Assembly: GCA_027485045.1 (NCBI GenBank)
Contig: JAIXRU010000104.1
Coordinates: forward strand, 1 to 41,887
Origin: Opitutaceae bacterium
GTDB lineage: Bacteria; Verrucomicrobiota; Verrucomicrobiia; Opitutales; Opitutaceae
DNA: 41,887 bases
Direction: 5' to 3'
Part shown: piece by piece, positions 28,134-36,512 of the stretch
How the letters are laid out: each line of letters starts with the position of its first letter
How positions within the stretch are numbered: the first letter of the stretch is position 1
Notes under the pieces: model-generated
Told to the model about the DNA's origin: nothing
Seen by the model: only the letters and a program-made list of their open reading frames with translations
Database searches by the model: none
Made by a program: the position numbers and the translations under genes

Positions 28134-29924
28134 ATGAAACGCTGGTCCCACTATTTTGTCCCTACGCTCAAGGAAAGCCCCGCCGACGCCGAGATCGCCT
28201 CGCATAAGCTCTTGGTTCGCGCCGGGCTGGTGCGCAAGTTAAGCGGCGGTCTTTATACGTTCATGCCGCTCGGTCTGCGCGTCATGCAAAAGCTCACCGC
28301 GATTTGTCGCGAAGAACTGGAGCGCGAGCAGCCTGCCCATGGCCGGGCCGGGGCGATCGAGCTCTGGATGCCCCATATCCATCCGGTGGAACTCTGGGAG
28401 CAGGGGCCTCGCTGGGCCGCCGCTCGCGAGATCATGTTTCGCACCGACCACGCAGGCGCGGGTAAGGGGCGGGCCAAGGAGCCGGAGTTTGTGCTCGGGC
28501 CGACGCATGAGGAGATCATCACGCCGCTCGTAAAACAGGAGATCACCAGCTACCGGGATCTGCCGAAAAATTTTTATCAAATCGCGACCAAGTTCCGTAA
28601 CGAAATCCGTCCCCGCTACGGGCTGATGCGAGCGCGCGAGTTCGTGATGATGGACGCCTACTCGTTCGATGCCGACGATGCCGGCGCAGTGAAGAGCTAC
28701 CTCGCGATGAAGGCTTCCTACGAGGCGTTTTTCAAACGCATCGGCGTCAAGGCCATCGCGGTCGAGGCCGATACCGGCGTGATGGGCGGCAGTTATTCCC
28801 ACGAGTTCATGGTGCCGGCCGAGATCGGCGACGATGACGTGATCTACTCCGATGCCGGCTACGCGGCCAATCGCGAGAAGGCCTCGAGTGCGCTCGTACC
28901 TCAGGACCTCGTCGACGCCGCTCCTCAGGGCGAGGTGGAGAAATTCGCCACTCCGGGTGTCGTAACCATTGCCCAGTTGGGGGCGGCGCCGTATTCCATA
29001 TCTGGTGACAGCCAGTTCAAGACCCTCGTTTACATGGGCGACGGCAAGCCCTTCCTGGTTATTCTGCGTGGCAACGATGAATTGGAGGAGGCCAAGCTGG
29101 GTTCGCTCGGGTTCACTCTTTTCCGCCCGGCCACGGCCGAGGAGATCGAGCCTGTGCTCGGGGCCAAACCCGGTTCGCTGGGCGCGGTCAAGGGCACGAT
29201 CAAAGCCCCCGCCACCTTGGTCGGCGTGTATGCGGATAATGCCATCCGTCTGATCGGCAACGGCGTGACCGGCGCCAATGAAGACGGCTTCCACCTGAAG
29301 AACGTCAATGTGAGCCGGGATCTCGCCATCACGAAGTTTGGCGATTTCCGCCGCGTGCGCACCGGCGAGCCCTGCCCGGTATCCGGTTTACCCTTGCAGT
29401 CAAAGCGAGGCATCGAGGTCGGCCATATTTTCAAACTCGGCACAAAATACTCCGAGAAATTCGGCGCGGTCTACACCGACGATCAGAAGCAGTCCCACCC
29501 CATGGTCATGGGCTGTTATGGAATCGGCGTCAGCCGCACGATGCAGGCGATTATCGAGCAGAGCCACGATGCCGACGGCATCATCTGGCCCTGGGCAGTC
29601 GCGCCATTTCAGGTGCTTATCTGCCTGCTGGATCCCAAGCTTCCCGAGGCTTTGGAAATGGCGGAAAAACTCGCCTCTGCCGCCGAACTGGCCGGGGCCG
29701 ATGTGCTGCTTGATGATCGTGAGGAGCGTCCGGGCGTGAAATTCAAGGACGCCGATTTGATCGGCATCCCGTTGCGCATCGTTATCGGCGGCAAGGGGCT
29801 GAAGGACGGTGTTATCGAACTGAAGCCCAGGGCGTCCAAGGAAGTGCAAAAAATCGCGGTGGCCGATGCGCCCGCCAAAGTGGCCGAATTGGTGCGTGCA
29901 CACGCGCAAGGGGTGTCTGCCTGA
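28134..29924 (+). CDS. proS: Prolyl-tRNA synthetase (bacterial type with INS editing domain)
   Basis: MKRWSHYFVPTLKESPADAEIASHKLLVRAGLVRKLSGGLYTFMPLGLRVMQKL; LGPTHEEIITPLVKQEITSYRDLPKNFYQI; VMGCYGIGVSRTMQAIIEQ. Confidence 0.97.
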   Translation: MKRWSHYFVPTLKESPADAEIASHKLLVRAGLVRKLSGGLYTFMPLGLRVMQKLTAICREELEREQPAHGRAGAIELWMPHIHPVELWEQGPRWAAAREIMFRTDHAGAGKGRAKEPEFVLGPTHEEIITPLVKQEITSYRDLPKNFYQIATKFRNEIRPRYGLMRAREFVMMDAYSFDADDAGAVKSYLAMKASYEAFFKRIGVKAIAVEADTGVMGGSYSHEFMVPAEIGDDDVIYSDAGYAANREKASSALVPQDLVDAAPQGEVEKFATPGVVTIAQLGAAPYSISGDSQFKTLVYMGDGKPFLVILRGNDELEEAKLGSLGFTLFRPATAEEIEPVLGAKPGSLGAVKGTIKAPATLVGVYADNAIRLIGNGVTGANEDGFHLKNVNVSRDLAITKFGDFRRVRTGEPCPVSGLPLQSKRGIEVGHIFKLGTKYSEKFGAVYTDDQKQSHPMVMGCYGIGVSRTMQAIIEQSHDADGIIWPWAVAPFQVLICLLDPKLPEALEMAEKLASAAELAGADVLLDDREERPGVKFKDADLIGIPLRIVIGGKGLKDGVIELKPRASKEVQKIAVADAPAKVAELVRAHAQGVSA

Positions 29925-30277
29925 TGCCGGTGACGCTGCCAGTCTTGCTGCCTGGGCGTACTCCTCTGCGCGAAGCGGCCGCGCGTCCCGATATCGCTCC
30001 GCACGAGGTGGTGGATACCGATACGGTCCTTTCGCCTCACGGGCCTTGGCGCGTGGTCGTGTTGAACGATCCGGTAAATACGATGAGCTATGTCGTGCTG
30101 GTGTTTCGCAAGGTTTTCGGTTTTTCCGAGACCCTCGCTCGTAAACACATGATGGAAGTTCATGAGCGCGGACGCTCGGTGGTCTGGTCCGGTCTGCGTG
30201 AGCAGGCCGAGCTGTACGCCTTCGCGTTGCAGCAATGGCATCTGACGGCGGTACTCGAATCCGATGAAACGCATTGA
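29924..30277 (+). CDS. clpS: ATP-dependent Clp protease adaptor ClpS
   Basis: WRVVVLNDPVNTMSYVVLVFRKVFGFSETLARKHMMEVHERGRSVVWSGLREQAELYAFALQQWHL. Confidence 0.93.
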   Translation: MPVTLPVLLPGRTPLREAAARPDIAPHEVVDTDTVLSPHGPWRVVVLNDPVNTMSYVVLVFRKVFGFSETLARKHMMEVHERGRSVVWSGLREQAELYAFALQQWHLTAVLESDETH

Positions 30278-30809
30278 AGTAAAACTCAGCTTACCGGTCG
30301 TGGCCCCGTTGCTCGATTTAATGAAGGCTTCCAGCGATGTGCTCGAAGCCCAGATCGCCGCACCGTTAACGCTGGAGGATATCGATGCCGATTTTCGCGA
30401 CGAGTGGAAGGCCGAGTTACTCAAGGGCCAGCACGATGAACTGCATGCGCTGATGGGGTTGTTTAACAGCGAGTTTTTCGTGAACGGCGTGGTGGCGTTT
30501 GACGAGGATAACGCCGAGGTCATCGTCCGGGCCTGTTCCGCGCTGCGCCTGCGCCTGCGCCGGCATGATTTGAAGGTGCTGGATGATGAGCAGTTGGAGA
30601 GCGGCAGCGTCGATTTGGAGGACATCACCGTGCCGCTGCAAAAACCCTACATGTGTTATGTATTTCTCGGCACCATACAAGAGTTGGTGATTCAACATTT
30701 GGACGGCGCGATTTTACGCGGGCCCGAAACGGACAAGTCTGCGGCGGATGAAAAAGACGAGACCGACGAAGGCGAGGCTGGCGGCAGATTCGACGACAAG
30801 ATCGACTAA
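30264..30809 (+). CDS. DUF2017-like protein (tentative), downstream of and overlapping clpS
   Basis: Overlaps clpS; helical, with FRDEWKAELLKGQHDELHALMGLF and VAFDEDNAEVIVRACSALRLRLR reminiscent of actinobacterial DUF2017. Confidence 0.55.
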   Translation: MKRIEVKLSLPVVAPLLDLMKASSDVLEAQIAAPLTLEDIDADFRDEWKAELLKGQHDELHALMGLFNSEFFVNGVVAFDEDNAEVIVRACSALRLRLRRHDLKVLDDEQLESGSVDLEDITVPLQKPYMCYVFLGTIQELVIQHLDGAILRGPETDKSAADEKDETDEGEAGGRFDDKID

Positions 30810-30831
30810 ACCCGAAAGCGGGTTTCGCCTC

Positions 30832-31314
30832 GTGAAGGTAATCTGCGAACACTGCGCGCTGCCCTTTTCGGTTACGCGTCTCGCGCCGGGAAGACCGGTT
30901 TACTGTTGTTCGGGGTGCGCACTGGCGGCCCGGGTGCCGGTGGATGCGCAGGGGCAGTTTCCGGTCAATGCGGCGTTGGGCGCCGCGCTTACTCTGGCCT
31001 TTGTTGGTTTTAATCAGGTGCTGTTCTGGTTGCTTTCCACGCTGTTGGCCAGAGAAGCGGATTCTTGGGTGAATGCCGTGCGCTTCGGGTGGGCTTCGCT
31101 TTGCACCGCAGGGATGTTTTGGGTGGTCGTGGCGGCCACGCAGTGGCGACTTGGGGCCCGCAGCGGGGCGGACACGATGGTTTTGTTCTTAAGCGGTTCT
31201 GGTATGGTAACCGGTCTGCTTAACACGTCCCCGGCGTATGCGGCGCTGGCCAATCTGGTGCTGGCGGCTTGGTCGCTACGCGGGCTACGCCGGAAGCGAC
31301 TGCCCGTAGTTTGA
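30832..31314 (+). CDS. Small membrane protein with N-terminal CxxC...CCxGC metal-binding module
   Basis: VKVICEHCALPFSVTRLAPGRPVYCCSGCALAARVP then several TM segments. GTG at 30832; ATG at 30748 is an alternative start. Confidence 0.65.
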   Translation: MKVICEHCALPFSVTRLAPGRPVYCCSGCALAARVPVDAQGQFPVNAALGAALTLAFVGFNQVLFWLLSTLLAREADSWVNAVRFGWASLCTAGMFWVVVAATQWRLGARSGADTMVLFLSGSGMVTGLLNTSPAYAALANLVLAAWSLRGLRRKRLPVV

Positions 31315-31390
31315 AACACGTTTAAGCCGGATATGCTTTGTTTGAGCCTAAGCCGTATGAACACGGCCGGGCTTAGCGCAGGAAGGGGGC

Positions 31391-32431
31391 TTACTCCAAA
31401 AACGTTTCCTGGCGGCCGGCGCTTTGGGGCGGTTTGGAAGAGGCGCGCTGGGCGGCGACTTCCTCCGGAGTGAGGTTCAGGTGACGCGGCGGCCGGACCA
31501 CGCGTGCCGCCACCGCGCTTTCGCGGTCGGCCACGATTCGGTCGCAAAGCGAGTGGATTTGCAGACGCAGCCAAAGCGCCGTGCTGCTCTCGGGGCGATA
31601 GTCAGCCGGGCCGTAGTGGTCGATGCGGCCGGAGGAGCGCAGGCGGTCGTTTTGCGCAAATTCGTCCGAACGTGCCGGGTTGTAAACGCCGTAGGCCAGG
31701 CCGCCGCCTTTCTTGGTAACGGAAAAGCTGGGGACATCGCTGGGACCATCGGCGATGTAGATCATGTTCTGAAAAGGGATGCGGCGATCCTCGGGCGCGA
31801 TGTTGGCGTTCACGTCGAGGGCGGAGTCCTTGTTGGTGCCCTTGTTTATCTCGAAGAGGGCGCGGGTCTTGGTGGTGTTGTCGATCACGAGCCCGATCTG
31901 GGCGAGCTCGGCCTCGGCCTCGATTTCCAGATTACCCTGTTCGAGGAAGCCGGGCTGGAGCGGATTTTCCACGAAGCCGCAGCCCCAAATCCCGTCCACG
32001 TAGGGCGCGATCTTGCTGCCGCGTATCATCTCGGCCAGCCCGGTGCTAACGATGTAGTGTTCGAGGCGGATGTCGTGTTTCCGGTAGGCTTCCTTTTCGG
32101 CGACGTAGCCCTGGGCGATGCGGAAAAAGTCGGGAAGGCCCGGGTAAAACTGAATATCTGCGCCGCACTCGCGCAGCACCTTGTTGCTGAGCTTGGGCAT
32201 GCGGCCGGCCAGCACGTAGGTGAGCAGGTGGTTGAGGTAGGCTATCTCGGAGGAGAGCTGGTAGCCGCGACGTTGGTAGTGGGAGACGAGGTTGTTGGTC
32301 TCGTTCCAGAATACGGCCTCGTCCACCCCGTAGCGCCGAAAAAGCGGCGACTGCATGTATTCAGGGATAAGGGTCTTGTCGAAGTCCCAGATGCAGGCGA
32401 TGATGTTCTGTGTGAAAAGAGTCTTGGCCAT
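31391..32431 (-). CDS. HAD-family hydrolase/phosphatase
   Basis: IACIWDFDKTLIPEYMQSPLF (DxDxT motif), IVSTGLAEMIRGS, MIYIADGPSDVPSFSVTKKGGG. Confidence 0.85.
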   Translation of the reverse strand: MAKTLFTQNIIACIWDFDKTLIPEYMQSPLFRRYGVDEAVFWNETNNLVSHYQRRGYQLSSEIAYLNHLLTYVLAGRMPKLSNKVLRECGADIQFYPGLPDFFRIAQGYVAEKEAYRKHDIRLEHYIVSTGLAEMIRGSKIAPYVDGIWGCGFVENPLQPGFLEQGNLEIEAEAELAQIGLVIDNTTKTRALFEINKGTNKDSALDVNANIAPEDRRIPFQNMIYIADGPSDVPSFSVTKKGGGLAYGVYNPARSDEFAQNDRLRSSGRIDHYGPADYRPESSTALWLRLQIHSLCDRIVADRESAVAARVVRPPRHLNLTPEEVAAQRASSKPPQSAGRQETFLE

Positions 32432-32582
32432 GGCGGATCAGCACCTTTAGCGCGGACCAGATTTTGGTCCGTGCGCGGAGCCTTTTCTTAAAGCAAGGCC
32501 CGCCGAGCCCCGCGCGCAATGCGCAAACCGTCTCGCCCGCCGGTTCTTGCCGGGCTCCTCAGCCTCTTTCCCCTTTTTCTCC

Positions 32583-33713
32583 ATGGTTACGCTTCCCGAT
32601 ATCACTCCTTTTCGCCGCCGCCTCGATGAACTCGATGCGCAGATACGCTCGCCTTCGTTCTTCACCAACGCCCGCGCCGCCGCCGACGTGACCCGCGAGC
32701 ACCAGCGCCTCGGCGTCCTTTTGGCCGACCACACAGCCTTGCAGAAAACCCAGGCTGACCTCGCGGAGATGCGCGCCCTACTGCGCGATTCCGGCGGCGA
32801 CGCCGGTCTGCGCGAACTCGCCGAGGCCGAGGTGCCCGAGTTGGAGAAACGCGCCGAGGACCTGCATGCCACCGTGCTTCGACAGATGATCCCTCCCGAG
32901 GCCACGGATTCGCGCAACACCGTGGTCGAAATCCGGGCCGGCACCGGCGGCGAGGAGGCGGCGCTTTTCGCGGCCTCGCTTACTCGCATGTATCAACGTT
33001 ATTGCGAGGCCCGCCGTTGGACGATCGAGCCCATGGGCAGCTCGCCTTCCGAACGGGGAGGTTTCCGCGAAATCAGCTTTTTGGTGCGAGGTCAGGATGT
33101 TTACCGGCAGCTCAAATTTGAGAGCGGGGTACACCGGGTGCAACGAGTGCCCAGCACCGAGGCCAACGGACGCATCCATACCTCAACCGTGACCGTGGCG
33201 GTGCTCCCCGAAGCCGAAGAGGTGGACATCCAGATCGATCCGCAGGATTTGGAAATCACCGTGCAACGCGCCAGCGGCCCCGGCGGGCAAGGGGTCAACA
33301 CCACCGACTCGGCGGTGCGGATTATTCATAAGCCCACCGGGCTCATGGTGTTTTGCGCCGATGGACGTTCGCAGATTAAAAACAAAGCTTCAGCCATGTC
33401 GGTGCTGCGCGCCCGCCTGCTTCAGCGCAAACAGGACGAGGAGCAGGCCAAATACGCCGCTCAACGCAAAACCCAGATCGGCACCGGGGACCGCAGCGAA
33501 CGCATCCGCACTTATAACTTCCCGCAAAGCCGCCTGACCGATCATCGTATCGGACTTACGTTACACAGCCTGGCCCAGGTGATTGAAGGCGCCATCGACC
33601 CGGTGATCGAGGCTATGCAAAAGGCCGACATGGAGCGTAAATTGGCCGAGTTGACCGGCCAGCCCTACGATATGAAACGCTCGGCTTCGGCGGGCTCGGA
33701 TGACGACGAATAA
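32583..33713 (+). CDS. prfA: Peptide chain release factor 1
   Basis: [55 protein letters not shown] (PxT), [23 protein letters not shown] (GGQ). ATG at 32583 preferred. Confidence 0.95.
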   Translation: MVTLPDITPFRRRLDELDAQIRSPSFFTNARAAADVTREHQRLGVLLADHTALQKTQADLAEMRALLRDSGGDAGLRELAEAEVPELEKRAEDLHATVLRQMIPPEATDSRNTVVEIRAGTGGEEAALFAASLTRMYQRYCEARRWTIEPMGSSPSERGGFREISFLVRGQDVYRQLKFESGVHRVQRVPSTEANGRIHTSTVTVAVLPEAEEVDIQIDPQDLEITVQRASGPGGQGVNTTDSAVRIIHKPTGLMVFCADGRSQIKNKASAMSVLRARLLQRKQDEEQAKYAAQRKTQIGTGDRSERIRTYNFPQSRLTDHRIGLTLHSLAQVIEGAIDPVIEAMQKADMERKLAELTGQPYDMKRSASAGSDDDE

Positions 33714-33766
33714 GAGCGTTGGTTTCACAGTGCCAGCGGGCTCCAGCCGCCTGTCGCAAAGCCGGT

Positions 33767-33813
33767 CCCGCCGTGCGCCACGGGTTCTTCCTGGGGCCGT
33801 GGCGACGGGCGGG
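33767..33813. repeat. Long GC-rich inverted repeat between convergent prfA and aminotransferase
   Basis: CCCGCCgtgCGCCACGG (33767-33783) vs CCGTGGCGacgGGCGGG (33797-33813): 6+8 bp with a 3-nt internal loop; then palindrome GGGTTTAAACCC (33812-33823). Confidence 0.6.
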
Positions 33814-33841
33814 GTTTAAACCCAAGCGCGCGTCAAGCTTG

Positions 33842-34987
33842 TCAGGCTGTCAGGATTTTTTCTACGGCGGCGCTCGCGATAATCATTTCCTCCGGCGTGC
33901 CGATGGTCAGCCGCGCCCAATCGGTCATCTGCGGGTAGCCTGCGTTGATGACGATGTTTTCGGCCCGCATCTTCTGCGAAAAGTCCTTTGCCGGCATGCC
34001 GACATGGAAAAAAACAAAGTTACCTTGGGGCGGGGCGAATTTGCGGCCGAGCTTACCAAGCAAGGTGCAAAATTTATCGCGCTCGGTTTTCAACTTAACG
34101 CGGGTTTCTTCGACAAAGCCGGTGTCGCCCAAGCTGGCGGTGGCGGCGAGCACCCCGAGCATATTGACGCGAAATCCGTTTTGCAGCGGATAAGCACCAA
34201 AGACCTCTTTGGCGACGGCGACGGGCATCACGCCGTAGCCAAGGCGTTCGCCGGCTAACGCGTAAATTTTTGAGAAGGTGCGGGTGATGATGACGTTGTG
34301 GCCTTCCTGGACCAGGCCTACGAGCGTGCTGCCGGCAAAGTCGTCGGCATATTCCAAGTAGGCTTCGTCCACCACGACCGGGCATGTTTTCGCCATCTCG
34401 ATCACGATCGCGCGCAGTTTGGCGGCGGGGAGCAGGGTGCCGGTGGGATTGTTGGGATTTACGAGGTAAACACAGGTCGTGGCCGGGGTGACTTTGGCCG
34501 CCATGGTATCGATGTCGTTGAAGAGATCGGCGGTAAGCGGGACTTCGATCAATTTTGCCCCGCGACGTTTGGCGGCGGTGGCGAAAAAGTTAAAAGTAAA
34601 GGCCGAGGTGACGACCTCGCCCTGCTTGGCACCGATCCAGTTGGCGAGACCTTCGAGCACGTCGGCCGAGCCTGTGCCGAGGAAGAGATTGTCCTTGGCC
34701 ACGCCTTCTTTGGCCGCGATGGCGGCGAGCAGGCGGTCGCTCTCGGTATGCGGGTAGCGGAGCATGCGTTTGGTGTTTTGCATGACCGCCATGATCGCCA
34801 GCGGGGAGGGGCCGTAGTTGTTTTCGTTGCTGCCGAGGCGGATCGGTTCAGCGGCGGACGTGCTGCGGCCGGCGTCGCGTTGTTGGGCGTCGGCGCGATT
34901 GGGCAGAGCCGAAGTCAGCGCGAGTCCGGCGACCAGCGACCCGGTTTTTTTGATAAAGTTACGACGATTGAGCGCGGAGGTTTTCAT
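33842..34987 (-). CDS. HisC-like PLP-dependent aminotransferase with Tat-type signal
   Basis: NRRNFIKKTGSLVAGLALTSALPNRADA signal; LGSNENNYGPSP, YLVNPNNPTGTLLP, VVDEAYLEYADDF, ITRTFSKIYALAGERLGYG. Confidence 0.88.
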   Translation of the reverse strand: MKTSALNRRNFIKKTGSLVAGLALTSALPNRADAQQRDAGRSTSAAEPIRLGSNENNYGPSPLAIMAVMQNTKRMLRYPHTESDRLLAAIAAKEGVAKDNLFLGTGSADVLEGLANWIGAKQGEVVTSAFTFNFFATAAKRRGAKLIEVPLTADLFNDIDTMAAKVTPATTCVYLVNPNNPTGTLLPAAKLRAIVIEMAKTCPVVVDEAYLEYADDFAGSTLVGLVQEGHNVIITRTFSKIYALAGERLGYGVMPVAVAKEVFGAYPLQNGFRVNMLGVLAATASLGDTGFVEETRVKLKTERDKFCTLLGKLGRKFAPPQGNFVFFHVGMPAKDFSQKMRAENIVINAGYPQMTDWARLTIGTPEEMIIASAAVEKILTA

Positions 34988-35064
34988 TTGATGAAGACCC
35001 CGGTAAGCAGTTAACGGGCCGCATCCGGACGCGCGACGGAGGCGAATGAATCTGAAACTGGCGG

Positions 35065-35931
35065 TTAGAGCGCGAGTCGGGTCCACAATTCTTCGGGAGT
35101 GGTTCCGTTCGCGCGCAAAGTGGCGAGAGAGAGGGCGGCGTGGCGTTTGGCCAGTCGGATGCCATGTTCGTCGGTGAGCAGCGGGGCGTGGCAGTAAGCG
35201 GGCGCGGGGGCGTCGAGGGCCTCGAACAGGAGCAGTTGGCGAAAGGTGGATCGGATCAGATCCGCGCCTCGCACGACCTCGGTGATGCCGAGGTCTGTGT
35301 CGTCCACCGCGCAGGCGAGTTGGTAGCTTGGCAGACCATCTTTGCGCCAGACGAGGAAGTCACCAAAGCTGCGCCCGCAGGTGGCGGTTTGCGGGCCAAG
35401 CAGGGCGTCGTCGAAGCGGAGTTCGCGTTTGTCGGGCACACGGAAGCGCCAGTTTAAGGCGAGTCCGGAGGCGTCGAGCGCCGGGAGCGCCTGGTCTGCG
35501 GCAGGGCGCCAGGCGGCAGGGTAAAGCGGTTCGTCGTCGGCGGCTTGGCCGGGTTCGATACTTTCGTGAGGGGCGGAAACCGCTTCGGCGAGATCGCGGC
35601 GTGAGCGATCGCAAGGGTAGATGAGTCCGGCGTCGTGGAGACGGGCTAGGGCTATTCGGTAAAGCGGAAGGCGTTCGGATTGAGTAATGACAGGGTTTTG
35701 CCAGTGGAGGCCGAGCCAGGTGAGGTCTTCGAGCGCGGCGGCGGTGAATTTGGGGCGGCAGCGGTCGAGGTCGAGGTCGTCGATGCGCATGAGCAGGGTG
35801 CCGCCCGCAGCCTGGGCACGAGCGGCAGCGAGGGCGAAGGTTCGGGCATGCCCGAGGTGCAGTAATCCGGTGGGTGATGGTGCCAGCCGACCGATGTAAG
35901 ACGGCTTTGGGGAATCCTGCTTAAGTTGCAC
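35065..35931 (-). CDS. gluQ: Glutamyl-Q tRNA(Asp) synthetase / truncated GluRS paralog
   Basis: YIGRLAPSPTGLLHLGHARTFALAAARA...LLMRIDDLDLDRC; SYQLACAVDDTDLGITEVVRGADL; no anticodon-binding domain. Confidence 0.88.
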   Translation of the reverse strand: MQLKQDSPKPSYIGRLAPSPTGLLHLGHARTFALAAARAQAAGGTLLMRIDDLDLDRCRPKFTAAALEDLTWLGLHWQNPVITQSERLPLYRIALARLHDAGLIYPCDRSRRDLAEAVSAPHESIEPGQAADDEPLYPAAWRPAADQALPALDASGLALNWRFRVPDKRELRFDDALLGPQTATCGRSFGDFLVWRKDGLPSYQLACAVDDTDLGITEVVRGADLIRSTFRQLLLFEALDAPAPAYCHAPLLTDEHGIRLAKRHAALSLATLRANGTTPEELWTRLAL

Positions 35932-36090
35932 TGATTGAGTGGATAAGATAAGGCATCGGACAATGATTGAGTCAGAAGCTCGGACAAAAAAACTTTACAG
36001 AGCATTACTTTATAAAAGACGATCACGATGTTGTCATATTTGTGAAAACGCCGAAAAGTTTCTCACTAGGCAAAGGGGTTTAATTATAAA

Positions 36091-36109
36091 GGATTATTTC
36101 AAATAATCC
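36091..36109. promoter_or_regulatory. Perfect 19-bp palindrome, operator-like
   Basis: GGATTATTT-C-AAATAATCC; 9-bp arms with 1-nt centre in the AT-rich intergenic region upstream of the chemosensory-like cluster. Confidence 0.5.
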
Positions 36110-36145
36110 CGGGGGTTTCGTAACGCAATCATCACATTCAGCGGG

Positions 36146-36176
36146 TTGACGCATTTTTCCCGGTGCGTTGTCATAA
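36146..36176 (+). promoter_or_regulatory. Possible sigma-70 promoter
   Basis: TTGACG (36146-36151) with TCATAA-like -10 (36171-36176, 19-nt spacer; GTCATA at 18). Confidence 0.3.
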
Positions 36177-36219
36177 GCTGTCTAGCGAATCAGCCTCGGT
36201 TTGCCTGACATGTTAGTTT

Positions 36220-36411
36220 ATGGATTTTATTAATTTTAACTCCGAAAAATTCCTGGCGTTCAAATCTCTTTGGATTTGGGGTCTCTTCGCCTCCAGCGTG
36301 ATCGTGGAGACAGCTTCTTTAGTGGTGGTTTTTTGCTTCGGTGTTAACGTTATACAATGCCTGCCTGATAAAACACGTCTGAATTGCCGGAGCGTATGGC
36401 GTTTTCTATAA
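36220..36411 (+). pseudogene. Remnant paralog of the N-terminus of the downstream kinase
   Basis: MDFINFNSEKFLAFKSLWIWGLFASSVIVETASLVVVF aligns with MKFIKFLSERLKALKSPWILGFYIPCAVLATASIVGTL of the 36513 ORF. Confidence 0.55.
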
Positions 36412-36512
36412 TTAGATTAAATGATCATTGGACAAGCATTATTCTGCATGATTCGTTTTATGGACACCTCGCCTAACGGATTATCGACGCTTCGCAGGGT
36501 TTTTATTTATTT

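Noticed and set aside
28239-29294. 351-aa minus-strand ORF opposite proS
   Set aside because: Antisense shadow of an unambiguous ProS.
31348-31376. CTAAGCC...GGCTTAG inverted repeat between convergent genes
   Set aside because: Probably an ordinary terminator-like hairpin; 7-bp stem and no U-tract, not reported as a separate finding.
31424-32491. 355-aa plus-strand ORF opposite the HAD gene
   Set aside because: The minus strand encodes DFDKTL and later HAD motifs; the plus product is low-complexity Gly/Val/Ala-rich shadow.
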